Source of the DNA: an uncultured Collinsella sp.
Lineage (GTDB): Bacteria > Actinomycetota > Coriobacteriia > Coriobacteriales > Coriobacteriaceae
NCBI GenBank assembly: GCA_900549065.1
Contig: URNC01000063.1
Coordinates: 1 to 10,603, forward strand
Direction of reading: 5' to 3'
DNA length: 10,603 nucleotides
The notes under the pieces were generated by a model. That model was not told the origin of the DNA. It made no database searches and was given only the letters and a program-made list of their open reading frames with translations. Shown piece after piece: positions 1 to 6,902 of the stretch. Made by a program: the position numbers and the translations under genes. Each line of letters begins with the position of its first letter. Within the stretch, counting starts at the first letter, position 1.

Positions 1-40
1 TAAGCCTTCGTCGGCAGCGTCAGATGTGTATAAGAGACAG
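1..40 (+). other. Illumina Nextera adapter contamination (library artefact)
   Basis: Positions 8-40 are identical to the 33-base Nextera/Tn5 read-1 adapter: the 14-base read-1 primer part at 8-21 followed by the 19-base Tn5 mosaic end at 22-40. Positions 1-7 (TAAGCCT) match the last seven bases of the Nextera i5 index I remember as S508 (CTAAGCCT), which sits directly before this adapter in a library molecule. The orientation, index then adapter then insert, is that of a real library end. True genomic sequence begins at 41. The adapter identity is seen directly; the index assignment is from memory. Confidence 0.97.
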
Positions 41-453
41 AGCGAATAGAACTCCCAGATGCTGTCGTTTTCGCGATCGGGGTTGTCGAGCTTGTTCACC
101 AGCAGAAAGACCGGCTTGTCGCAGCGCTTGAGCATGCGGGCGACCGACTCGTCCTCCTCGGTGACGCCGGTGCGGCCGTCGACCACAAACAGGATGACGG
201 CGGCTTCCTCGGCGGCGGCGAGGGCCTGGTCGCGGATGGACGTGGCAAAGACGTCATCGCTCTTGAGCGGCTCGATACCGCCCGTGTCGACGATGGTGAA
301 CTCGCGGCCGTTCCAATCGGCCGTGTGATACGAGCGGTCGCGCGTTACGCCGCGGGACTCGTGGACGATGGCGTCCGAGGTCTGGGCCAGGCGGTTAACG
401 AGCGTGGACTTGCCCACGTTGGGGCGTCCGACGACGGCGACGATAGGTTTCAT
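41..453 (-). CDS. der: GTPase Der (EngA), N-terminal 138 codons only, cut by adapter
   Basis: Der is a tandem-domain GTPase needed for maturation of the 50S ribosomal subunit. Only the first G domain is present. G1 GRPNVGKS is at residues 9-16, the G2 region GVTRDR at about 35-40, G3 DTGG at 56-59 and G4 NKLD at 120-123. The Der-typical FYSL follows at 135-138, where genomic sequence stops. The usual length is about 440 residues, so the second G domain and the KH-like domain are missing. The ATG at 453 is supported by Shine-Dalgarno AAAGGAG (459-465), which overlaps the stop codon of the upstream DUF512 gene. The reading frame stays open through the adapter to position 1, giving a false tail that contains CLLYTSDAADE. 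The truncation is a contig-edge artefact, not a pseudogene. Confidence 0.96.
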
Positions 454-458
454 CTGCT

Positions 459-465
459 CTCCTTT
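459..465 (-). promoter_or_regulatory. Shine-Dalgarno site of der, overlapping the DUF512 stop
   Basis: The minus strand reads TAAAGGAG: the TAA stop of the DUF512 gene (464-466) runs into AAAGGAG, placed five bases before the der ATG. Ribosomes finishing the upstream gene would uncover or directly reuse this site, so translational coupling is likely. Confidence 0.8.
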
Positions 466-1906
466 AATGGGTAGGGTCAGTGGAAGTGTTAGAGTCTGCG
501 GGCACAATGCCAAGGATGCGCTCCAGGGTATCGAGCAGCTCATGCGGCATGGTCGACTCCACATGAACCTCGGCGCCGCGACTGGTAAGGCTTGCGAGTA
601 AATCGTCACGATGATACTCGTCAAGCGTCATGCCGTCAGCGTTGAACATGAGCTTAGGCACAAAGAGCATAACCCCCGACAGGTCTTGGGGTAGCTGCTC
701 CAGAATGTCACACGCGACGATGAGGCCGGTCACGTCCACGTTGCCGCCAAAGTAGCGGTTCTTGATGGCCGTGACAGTGCCGGCGAGCCCCTGCGGCGAT
801 TCCACAAAGCGCGCCACGGTGGCGCGTGCGCTGGCGCCCGAGAGGCACAGCAGGTGCTGGCTGCGAGTGGCGATGGCCTCGCGGACGCGGGCTAGTCGCT
901 CGGCATCGGCGGCAAGCACATCGTCCGTCTCGTCTAGGTATGAGCGGATCATGCCGATACCGTCGTAGTACTGCGGATAGCCGTCGTAAAAGTCCGCCTC
1001 GGGCGGATCGATGCCGGCGTCCAGGTAGAACTCGTCGCTCATCTGGAAGGTGTGGCGGCCAAAACGCTCGAAGGCACGGTCCTGGTAGGGACGGATCATG
1101 GCAATGGTCTCGCGCGCCAGTTCGGGCTTGTCGCTGTATGACCAGCTAAAGCGGTTCTGATGCTTGGTAAAACCAAGCGGCACAATGCCCAGGCTGGTGA
1201 TCTGCTCATGTTCCTCGCAGTAGCGCAGAGTCTTTTCTAGCTCCTCGCCGTCGTTCATGCCGGGGCACAACACGATCTGCGCGTGAATCTCGATGCCGGC
1301 GGCCATGATGGCCTCGAGTACGTCCATGCCGCGCTGGGCGTTGCGGCCCATCATACGACGGCGGACGTCGGGGCTCACGGCATGGACCGACACGTTCATA
1401 GGGCTCATGTTGCGTTGGATGACGTTTTGCACGTCCTCGTCGGTGAGGTTCGTGAGCGTGACAAAGTTGCCCTGCAAAAAGCTCAGGCGGTAGTCGTCGT
1501 CGCGAATATAGAGCGTGGAGCGGCCGCCCTTGGGCAACATGGTCATAAAGCAGAACACGCAGGCGTTTACGCAGGTACGCATGCCGTCGAAGATGGGGCC
1601 ATCGAACTCCAAACCCCAATCCTCGCCCGGGAAGCGGTCGAGCTCGACGGGGGTGACGCTGTTGTCGCGCGGGTCGAATACCTCGAGGTCGACGGTGTCG
1701 TCGTCGGCCTCCCAGAGCCACACGATCATGTCGGTGAGCGCCTCACCGTTGACCGTGAGCACGCGCATGCCCGGCTCGATACCCACATCCCACGCGGGCG
1801 ATTCGGGACGCACGTTCTTGATGAGCGCGCCCTCACCCGGCTCGGGGTCGCGGCTGCGCCCGTAATCGGCCACCTCGGCGGCGTATGCGGGTACGGTCTG
1901 GTCCAT
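464..1906 (-). CDS. DUF512 family radical-SAM protein with N-terminal PDZ-like domain
   Basis: A 480-residue protein. Residues about 24-90 look like a PDZ fold (VRPESPAWDVGIEPGMRVLTVNG). The radical-SAM cluster motif CVNACVFC follows, with cysteines at 112, 116 and 119 in the canonical CX3CX2C spacing for binding a 4Fe-4S cluster and S-adenosylmethionine. Next come the family blocks DDDYRLSFL (136-144) and GNFVTLTN (146-153). The C-terminal DUF512 part includes GGNVDVTGL (387-395) and TLDEY (427-431). The reaction is unknown. The family is commonly found beside der, as here, so a role in ribosome or RNA modification is often suspected but unproven. The ATG at 1906 lies 2 bases after the ispH stop. 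The open frame extends upstream to 2128 inside ispH, but that part has no family similarity. The nearest AGGAG is 14 bases upstream, so initiation probably depends on coupling to ispH. Confidence 0.93.
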   Translation of the reverse strand: MDQTVPAYAAEVADYGRSRDPEPGEGALIKNVRPESPAWDVGIEPGMRVLTVNGEALTDMIVWLWEADDDTVDLEVFDPRDNSVTPVELDRFPGEDWGLEFDGPIFDGMRTCVNACVFCFMTMLPKGGRSTLYIRDDDYRLSFLQGNFVTLTNLTDEDVQNVIQRNMSPMNVSVHAVSPDVRRRMMGRNAQRGMDVLEAIMAAGIEIHAQIVLCPGMNDGEELEKTLRYCEEHEQITSLGIVPLGFTKHQNRFSWSYSDKPELARETIAMIRPYQDRAFERFGRHTFQMSDEFYLDAGIDPPEADFYDGYPQYYDGIGMIRSYLDETDDVLAADAERLARVREAIATRSQHLLCLSGASARATVARFVESPQGLAGTVTAIKNRYFGGNVDVTGLIVACDILEQLPQDLSGVMLFVPKLMFNADGMTLDEYHRDDLLASLTSRGAEVHVESTMPHELLDTLERILGIVPADSNTSTDPTH

Positions 1907-1908
1907 GG

Positions 1909-2808
1909 TTAGCGGTAAAGCTCCTTGATGCGCTCGACGGCGCGCTCGATGTGTTCTTGTGGGGTGGAGGCTCCGGCGGTGATGCCGATGTGGTGAGCGT
2001 CGGTAAACCACGCGGCCTGGAGCTCGGAAGCTTCCTCGATGTGATGCGTGTGCTCGCAGGCGTCTGCACAAATCTGCGCCAGGCGGCGGGTGTTGCCCGA
2101 GTTCTTGCCACCCACGACGACCATGCAATCACAGCGTTTGGCAAGTGATGCGGCTGCCTGCTGGCGCTCGCTCGTGGCGGCGCAGATGGTGTTGATCACG
2201 CGCAGCTCCTGCACGCGCGGGGTGATAGCGGCCACGACCTCGGCGAGGTTCTGCGCGGTCTGAGTGGTCTGCACAACCAGGCCCACCTTGCCCTTGAGCG
2301 ACAAGGCGTTGGCGTCGGCGGCACAGCTCACGACCTGTGCATCTTTGCCGGCGTGGCCAAGAATGCCCTCGACCTCGGGATGACCCGGCTCGCCTACGAC
2401 CACCACGCGGTAGCCTTCGCGCACCAGGCGCTCGGCTGCCATATGGACCTTCTTCACGTAGGGGCAGGTGGCGTCGACCACGTTGAGGCCGCGCGTGCGG
2501 GCAGCATCGATCACCTGCGGTACCACACCGTGGGCGCGGATAATCACGGTGCCCGACGCGGCGTCATCCAAGGTGTCGGCCAGGCCCACACCTGCCTCGG
2601 TGAGCTCGCGTACCACGATGGGGTTATGGATGAGCGGACCCAGGGTGTGGACCTGAGTGCTCTCCCCCGCCTGCGGGGCGGCCGCCAGCGCCATGTCGAG
2701 CGCGCGCTGCACGCCGTAGCAAGTGCCGGCGTGGGCTGCAATCTCGATGATGGGCGCGCCGTCCTGGTCGGACGCAGTCGCGGCAGTGTTCGTCACGTTT
2801 TCACTCAT
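1909..2808 (-). CDS. ispH: 4-hydroxy-3-methylbut-2-enyl diphosphate reductase (IspH)
   Basis: The last enzyme of the MEP isoprenoid pathway. It reduces HMBPP to IPP and DMAPP with an iron-sulfur cluster. In the 299-residue protein the three cluster cysteines are C30 (HAGTCYGV), C115 (VVDATCPYV) and C209 (NTICAATSERQ). The substrate-binding histidines are H61 (LIHNP), H93 (RAHGV) and H143, with the catalytic acid E145 in GHPEVEG. GGKNSGNTRRL and GITAGASTP complete the family signature. ATG at 2808 is preferred: it lies 2 bases after the plsC stop, whereas an in-frame GTG at 2838 would overlap plsC by 28 bases. The Shine-Dalgarno is weak for either start, so coupling to plsC is likely. The first 18 residues are a variable tail. 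Confidence 0.97.
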   Translation of the reverse strand: MSENVTNTAATASDQDGAPIIEIAAHAGTCYGVQRALDMALAAAPQAGESTQVHTLGPLIHNPIVVRELTEAGVGLADTLDDAASGTVIIRAHGVVPQVIDAARTRGLNVVDATCPYVKKVHMAAERLVREGYRVVVVGEPGHPEVEGILGHAGKDAQVVSCAADANALSLKGKVGLVVQTTQTAQNLAEVVAAITPRVQELRVINTICAATSERQQAAASLAKRCDCMVVVGGKNSGNTRRLAQICADACEHTHHIEEASELQAAWFTDAHHIGITAGASTPQEHIERAVERIKELYR

Positions 2809-2810
2809 GG

Positions 2811-3539
2811 CTAGAACCTGCCCGGATGCTCGGCGCACAGCTCGTCTCGCATAGCGTAGACGCGGTTCATGGCCTCGGACTCAAACCAGGCCAGGCGCTC
2901 CGTGCGCTTAAGCCCGGCGGGTGCATCGGAAAGCGAGACGGCCTTGCCGGCGCGGATCCAGCACTTCTTGGGACGCATTATCTTTTTGCCCGCAGGCGTG
3001 ATGTCGGACCAGCCACAGATTGCGAGCGGGTTGACGGGTGCTTTGCCCATCTGGGCGATGAGCGCAAAACCGCCGTGGACCTCGGGCTTGATCTCGCGCG
3101 AGCGGATGCGCGTGCCCTCGGGGAAGATCAGAACGCCCTCGCCGCGCTGCAGCGCATGCTGGGCGGCGCGCAGACACTTCATATCGGCAGTACCACGCTC
3201 CACAGGGATGCCGCCAACGCGGCTAAAGGCCCAGCGCACAATCTTGCTCTTGGCGAACTCGGACTTAAAGATGGGACGAATGCGGCGGCCCCCAAAGAAC
3301 AGCGCCGTCTCCACGGCCAAGAGCTCGGCCATCGAGGTGTGGTTGCAGATGACCACGCTGCCGCGGCCTTCCTGGCGCTCAAACAGAAGATTGGCGTCCT
3401 CGACCTTCCAGCGCCACATGAGCTTGGAGAAGGCCCAAAGGATTGCCATGACCACGACGACGGTGCCGCGGATGAGCGCTGGAAACTCTGCATAAGGGGC
3501 GTTGTAATAGTCCTCGGGCGTCTGCTTAAACAGGCGCAT
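2811..3539 (-). CDS. plsC: 1-acyl-sn-glycerol-3-phosphate acyltransferase (PlsC family), HX4E variant
   Basis: It probably transfers an acyl chain to lysophosphatidic acid to make phosphatidic acid at the inner face of the membrane. The protein has 242 residues, typical of PlsC. A hydrophobic segment at about 22-41 could anchor it. Motif I is NHTSMAE with H67 and E72, so the usual HX4D is HX4E; the codon at 3324-3326 reads GAG. Motif II is GGIPVERG (109-116), motif III FPEGTR (139-144) and motif IV APVNPL (167-172). The ATG has a strong site, AAAGGAGG, inside the end of cmk, and the genes are 3 bases apart. The other motifs are intact, so an active enzyme is expected. Which acyltransferase substrate it uses cannot be read from the sequence. 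Confidence 0.93.
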   Translation of the reverse strand: MRLFKQTPEDYYNAPYAEFPALIRGTVVVVMAILWAFSKLMWRWKVEDANLLFERQEGRGSVVICNHTSMAELLAVETALFFGGRRIRPIFKSEFAKSKIVRWAFSRVGGIPVERGTADMKCLRAAQHALQRGEGVLIFPEGTRIRSREIKPEVHGGFALIAQMGKAPVNPLAICGWSDITPAGKKIMRPKKCWIRAGKAVSLSDAPAGLKRTERLAWFESEAMNRVYAMRDELCAEHPGRF

Positions 3540-3542
3540 GGG

Positions 3543-4229
3543 CTACCTCCTTTGGTTGATGAGGTCCTCGATTATCGAGACGACCTCGTCGATGGTGTGG
3601 GCGGTGGAGTCGACGTGCACGGCGTCCTCGGCGGGCACGAGCGGGGCGACCTCGCGGCTGCTGTCGAGCTTGTCGCGCTGCTTAAGGGCGTCGAGGGTCT
3701 CGTCGACCTCGGCTTCGAGTTGCGCGGACGTGAGCGGCTGGGCGTCGTTTTGGTGACGCTGCAGCACGCGGCGGCGGGCGCGCTCACGCGGGTCGGCGGT
3801 TAGGAACACCTTGACCTGCGCGTTGGGGAACACGACGGTACCGATGTCGCGACCCTCGGCGACGATATCGCGGTCCTCGGCGGCGCGGCGCTGGTGGATG
3901 AGCATGGCGGCGCGCACGCCCGGATAGGCCGAGACCTTGGACACGTTGGCGTCGACCTGCGGGGTGCGGATGGCGGCCGAAGCGTCCTGGCCGTCAATGG
4001 TCAGGCGCGTGTCCTCGCCGGTGCCGTTGGTAAAGCGGATCTCGATTTGCTCGGCGAGGGCGTCGATTGCCGCCTCGTCGTCCAAATCGATGCCACGGTC
4101 GAGCGCGGCGAAGGTGACGGCGCGATACATGGCGCCCGTGTCGAGCTTGTTAAAGCCCAGCTGGCGGGCGATCTCCTTGGCGATGGTGGACTTGCCGGAA
4201 CCGGCGGGGCCGTCGATGGCGACGATCAT
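3543..4229 (-). CDS. cmk: Cytidylate kinase (CMP/dCMP kinase)
   Basis: It phosphorylates CMP and dCMP to the diphosphates with ATP, feeding RNA, DNA and CDP-lipid synthesis. The 228-residue protein, normal for the short bacterial form, starts with the P-loop GPAGSGKST (7-15). LDTGAMYRA (29-37) follows, the CMP-binding start of the NMP-binding region. DIVAEGRDIGTVVFP and the lid segment FLTADPRERARRR come later. ATG at 4229 is preceded by AAAGGAAG at suitable distance. The 66-base gap to the upstream pseudouridine synthase is the largest between scpA and der, but it shows no terminator or clear promoter. Pairing of cmk with a PlsC gene and an RsuA-family synthase is a recurrent bacterial arrangement. 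Confidence 0.97.
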   Translation of the reverse strand: MIVAIDGPAGSGKSTIAKEIARQLGFNKLDTGAMYRAVTFAALDRGIDLDDEAAIDALAEQIEIRFTNGTGEDTRLTIDGQDASAAIRTPQVDANVSKVSAYPGVRAAMLIHQRRAAEDRDIVAEGRDIGTVVFPNAQVKVFLTADPRERARRRVLQRHQNDAQPLTSAQLEAEVDETLDALKQRDKLDSSREVAPLVPAEDAVHVDSTAHTIDEVVSIIEDLINQRR

Positions 4230-4295
4230 GCAATGCTTCCTTTCGATGATTGACGTGCTGGTATGGTTCGCGGGCGTTAGGGCGCGGCGGGTTGC

Positions 4296-5261
4296 CTAGC
4301 CCGTGTAGCGCTCGCGGTAGGTGTTGCGCTTGGGTGCGGAGCCGTGGCTGCCGTGGTGACGCGTGCGGCTGGCGGGCGTGTCTTGGGGCTTGCCGCCGTT
4401 GCACTTGGCGCTCGCCTGCTTGGGCGGGATGCCGCCGCTTTTGAGGACCTGTACCTCGCGGTCGGTGAGCTCGCGCCACGAGCCCTTGGCCACGCCCTCG
4501 AGCTCCAGGCCGGCAAAGTTGCAGCGATGCAGACGGATTACCGGATGGTGAATCTTGCTCAGCATGCGCTTGACCTGGTTCTTGCGGCCCTCGCGGATGA
4601 TGACCTCCACGGCGGTGGTGCCGGGCTTGACGCCCTGGGGAGCTACGGCCTCGGCCTCGCGCGCGTTAATGATTCGGCAGATCGCCGGCTGGCATAGGCC
4701 GTCGTCGAGCTCGATGCCACGGCGGAGCGGTTCCAAGTCGCGATCGGTCAAGTGGCCGTCCACGAGCGCCTGATAGGTCTTGTAGACGTGCTTACTCGGG
4801 TGCAGCAGGTCCTGTGACAGGTCGCCGTCGGTGGTAAAGAGCAAAAGGCCCGTGGTGTCGCGGTCCAGGCGGCCCACCGGGAACAGTCCCGGAAAGCGGT
4901 CGCGGGGGACCAGGTCGGCCACGCAAGGGCGCTCCTGCGGGTCGCTCATGGTGGTGAGGTAGCCGGTCGGCTTGTAAAGCATCAGGTACACGGCGCCCTG
5001 GTTGAGCTTGACGGGCATGCCGTCGACCTCGATGTGGTCGCGGTCGACATCGACCTTGGTGCCCAGCTCGGTCGCGACCTGGCCGTTGACGGTCACGCGG
5101 CCGGCGGTCATCAGGTCCTCCGAGCCGCGGCGGCTCGCCACGCCCGCACGCGCCAAAAAGCGCTGCAGGCGCATGGTGTGCGGATAGACGGGCTGGGCGT
5201 CGGTTACGGGTACTGCGTTGCCCATGGCGCGCGTCTCCCCTACTTCGTTAGTCCTCGTCAT
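4296..5261 (-). CDS. rluB: RsuA/RluB-family rRNA pseudouridine synthase
   Basis: It isomerises a specific uridine of rRNA to pseudouridine; by context the 23S-type RluB is most likely, though RsuA specificity is not excluded. An S4 RNA-binding domain runs from about residue 30 (MRLQRFLARAGVASRR) to 80. The catalytic domain contains YKPTGYLTT (96-104) and GRLDRDTTGLLLFT, with D133 as the expected nucleophile. REGRKNQVKRM is the conserved C-terminal motif. The last 45 or so residues form a basic, Lys/Arg/His-rich disordered tail. ATG at 5261 is chosen because GGAGGA (5267-5272) stands five bases before it; this start overlaps the scpB end by 14 bases. A second ATG at 5225 with GGGGAG nine bases upstream would drop 12 residues and remove the overlap. 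Confidence 0.92.
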   Translation of the reverse strand: MTRTNEVGETRAMGNAVPVTDAQPVYPHTMRLQRFLARAGVASRRGSEDLMTAGRVTVNGQVATELGTKVDVDRDHIEVDGMPVKLNQGAVYLMLYKPTGYLTTMSDPQERPCVADLVPRDRFPGLFPVGRLDRDTTGLLLFTTDGDLSQDLLHPSKHVYKTYQALVDGHLTDRDLEPLRRGIELDDGLCQPAICRIINAREAEAVAPQGVKPGTTAVEVIIREGRKNQVKRMLSKIHHPVIRLHRCNFAGLELEGVAKGSWRELTDREVQVLKSGGIPPKQASAKCNGGKPQDTPASRTRHHGSHGSAPKRNTYRERYTG

Positions 5262-5976
5262 GCAAATCCTCCGAGGTCACGTCGACGACCAGAGTCTCCA
5301 AGTCCTCGACTGCCTCAACATCTTCAACATCGGTATCGAGCAGTTCGCGCTCTTCGTCTAGGTCCTCGGCCTGCTCCTCGAGCGTGGACTGAATACTGCG
5401 GCCGCTCAGGCGCTCGCGGATAAACTGGCGCGACTGCTCGTCGGGGGCAAACTGCTCCAGATCGGGCAGGTCGCGGGTGGAACGCAGGCCGAACTTTTCC
5501 AAGAAGGCGTTGGTCGTGCCGTAGATGATGGCCTGACCGCGCTGGGGGTCGCGGCCGAGCTCGCGCACCAGACCCTTGTCGACGAGCGACGCGATGACGC
5601 CGTCAGAATTGACGCCACGGATGCCCTTGACTACCTCGCGCGTCACGGGTTGGTGGTATGCGATGACGGCCAAGGTTTCGAGCGCCGCCTGCGACAGCTT
5701 TTGCGTATCCCAGCTCAACACATATGCCTCGACCACATCGTGGTAGGCTGGGTGCGTAAACAAGCGCCAGCCGCCGGCGACCTCGCGCAGCTGAAAGCCG
5801 CGGTTGGCCTCCTCGTACTCAACCTTGAGCTCGGCGAGCAGCGACGCGCACTCGCCGGGGGCGATATCCAGTGCGCCGGCCAGCGCGGGCGCACTCACCG
5901 GGTCGCTCGACACCAGCAGCAGCGCTTCGAGGGCGCCTTTGAGGCTGTTTGCCTCCAGCGTGGAAAGGGTTGACAT
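5248..5976 (-). CDS. scpB: Segregation and condensation protein B (ScpB)
   Basis: ScpB is the winged-helix (kite) subunit of the SMC-ScpAB condensin, which organises and separates replicated chromosomes. It dimerises and binds ScpA. The 242-residue protein has the N-terminal winged helix from about residue 10 (LKGALEALLLVSSDPVSAPALA) and the second from about 90. The second carries the family hallmark ALETLAVIAYHQPVTR, then IRGVNSDGVIASLVDKGLV and IIYGTTNAFLEKFGL. After about residue 195 comes an acidic, Glu/Asp-rich tail ending HDED, longer than in short ScpB proteins. ATG at 5976 uses AGGAG, which overlaps the TAG stop of scpA, with an 11-base intergenic gap. Confidence 0.96.
   Translation of the reverse strand: MSTLSTLEANSLKGALEALLLVSSDPVSAPALAGALDIAPGECASLLAELKVEYEEANRGFQLREVAGGWRLFTHPAYHDVVEAYVLSWDTQKLSQAALETLAVIAYHQPVTREVVKGIRGVNSDGVIASLVDKGLVRELGRDPQRGQAIIYGTTNAFLEKFGLRSTRDLPDLEQFAPDEQSRQFIRERLSGRSIQSTLEEQAEDLDEERELLDTDVEDVEAVEDLETLVVDVTSEDLHDED
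5267..5272 (-). promoter_or_regulatory. Shine-Dalgarno site deciding the pseudouridine synthase start
   Basis: The minus strand reads GGAGGA followed by tttgc and ATG at 5261. It lies inside the last codons of scpB, so the synthase would start before scpB stops. It is a better match than the GGGGAG serving the alternative ATG at 5225. Confidence 0.6.
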
Positions 5977-5987
5977 GGTTGCGGCTC

Positions 5988-6797
5988 CTATTCGGTGAGT
6001 TCGGGGCCCTCGCCGGGAACGTATGCCTCGGCGCCCTCGACGCGGTTGATGCGGATGGTTCCAAAGATCTCGTCCTGGCTCAGCGTGAGCGAGCCGCGCT
6101 TGGCAAGCTCAAGCATGGCCAGGAAGGTGACGACGAGCTGCTCGGTGGTGGCGTCGCCGTCCAGCAGTTCACGGAAGGTGCAGGTTTGGTGCGCCGTGGT
6201 AAAGCGGTCGACCGAGGCCACGGTCAGGTCGAGCGGTACGCGATGCGGCGCCACATGCTCGGCCTCCAGCAGGAAGGTCTGGCGCTTGCCGTCCAGGTCG
6301 GCGCAGATGACGGCCAGTCCGCGCAGGGTAATGCCGGCCAGGTAGTCGGGCATAAGCCCCAAAAACTCGGGGTCGGGGCCGGCCACGCGCGGATGCATGC
6401 GGCTCTCGGCCTGCATCCGCGCGCCAAGGGCCGCCGCCGCACCCTTAAACTGCTTGTAGGCGATCAGGCGCTGGATCAGGACCTCGCGCAGGGCATCGCC
6501 GTCGAGCGCGCTGAGTTCTTCGAGGTCTTCGTCGTCCTCGTCATCGTCGACGGTTTTGCTGGGAGTCTCCTGCGGCACCAGCGAGGCGGCCTTGATGTCC
6601 AAAAGGGTCGCCGCAACCAGCAAAAAGTCGCTCGCCACGTCCAGGTCCAGCGCCTCGATGCGCTCGGCCTCGGCCAGGTATTGCTCGGCCACCTCGCTTA
6701 TGGAGATGGCGCCGATATCTACTTTTTGGCGGGTTACCAGCTGCAGGAGCAGGTCGAACGGTCCGCTGTAGACCTGCGTCGACACGCGATACGACAT
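5988..6797 (-). CDS. scpA: Segregation and condensation protein A (ScpA kleisin)
   Basis: ScpA is the kleisin that bridges the SMC heads and recruits ScpB. The 269-residue protein shows the conserved N-terminal SMC-neck-binding region (YSGPFDLLLQLVTRQKVDI), then EQYLAEAE and the family motif DFLLVAATLLDIKAASLVP. A markedly acidic linker (DDDEDDEDLEEL) follows at about residues 84-95. The C-terminal winged-helix part includes VVTFLAMLELAKRGSLTLSQ and EIFGTIRI, which bind the SMC cap. ATG at 6797 is preceded by a near-perfect AAAGGAGG. The 83-base upstream leader has two hairpins and a possible promoter, so this may be where the downstream operon can start independently. Confidence 0.96.
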   Translation of the reverse strand: MSYRVSTQVYSGPFDLLLQLVTRQKVDIGAISISEVAEQYLAEAERIEALDLDVASDFLLVAATLLDIKAASLVPQETPSKTVDDDEDDEDLEELSALDGDALREVLIQRLIAYKQFKGAAAALGARMQAESRMHPRVAGPDPEFLGLMPDYLAGITLRGLAVICADLDGKRQTFLLEAEHVAPHRVPLDLTVASVDRFTTAHQTCTFRELLDGDATTEQLVVTFLAMLELAKRGSLTLSQDEIFGTIRINRVEGAEAYVPGEGPELTE

Positions 6798-6815
6798 TTT
6801 CGACCTCCTTTGACG

Positions 6816-6830
6816 GCGCCTTCGCGGCGC
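6816..6830 (-). promoter_or_regulatory. GC-rich hairpin in the scpA leader
   Basis: Perfect 5-bp stem GCGCC/GGCGC with a 5-base loop, ending 10 bases or so before the scpA Shine-Dalgarno. No U-run follows on the minus strand, so it is not an intrinsic terminator. It could influence ribosome access, or be a chance hairpin in GC-rich DNA. Confidence 0.3.
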
Positions 6831-6847
6831 GGTTTGGGTGCATGTTG

Positions 6848-6866
6848 CGACCGTTTTGCACGGTCG
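6848..6866 (-). promoter_or_regulatory. Hairpin CGACCGT/ACGGTCG in the scpA leader
   Basis: Perfect 7-bp inverted repeat with a 5-base loop between the M50 protease stop and scpA. No U-run follows in either direction that would make a terminator: the T-rich bases lie in the loop. It may be an RNA processing or stability element, or an operator for a dimeric regulator; function unknown. Confidence 0.4.
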
Positions 6867-6873
6867 ACCTGTA

Positions 6874-6902
6874 AGTTTACCCTAGATGCCGGCGATTGCG
6901 AA
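6874..6902 (-). promoter_or_regulatory. Possible sigma-70 promoter for scpA onwards
   Basis: The minus strand has TTCGCA (6897-6902) and TAAACT (6874-6879) separated by 17 bases. Each matches four of six consensus positions. The position just after the M50 stop, before the only sizeable leader in this part of the cluster, fits a secondary promoter. The match is weak and could be chance. Confidence 0.25.

Noticed and set aside
1907..2128. Upstream extension of the DUF512 gene into ispH
   Set aside because: The added residues are Arg/His-rich and unlike the family. The extension overlaps conserved ispH codons, and the ATG at 1906 fits the operon spacing.
2826..3803. 325-codon open frame on the plus strand
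   Set aside because: Antisense to plsC and part of cmk, both of which have intact family motifs; no domain in the plus-strand translation.
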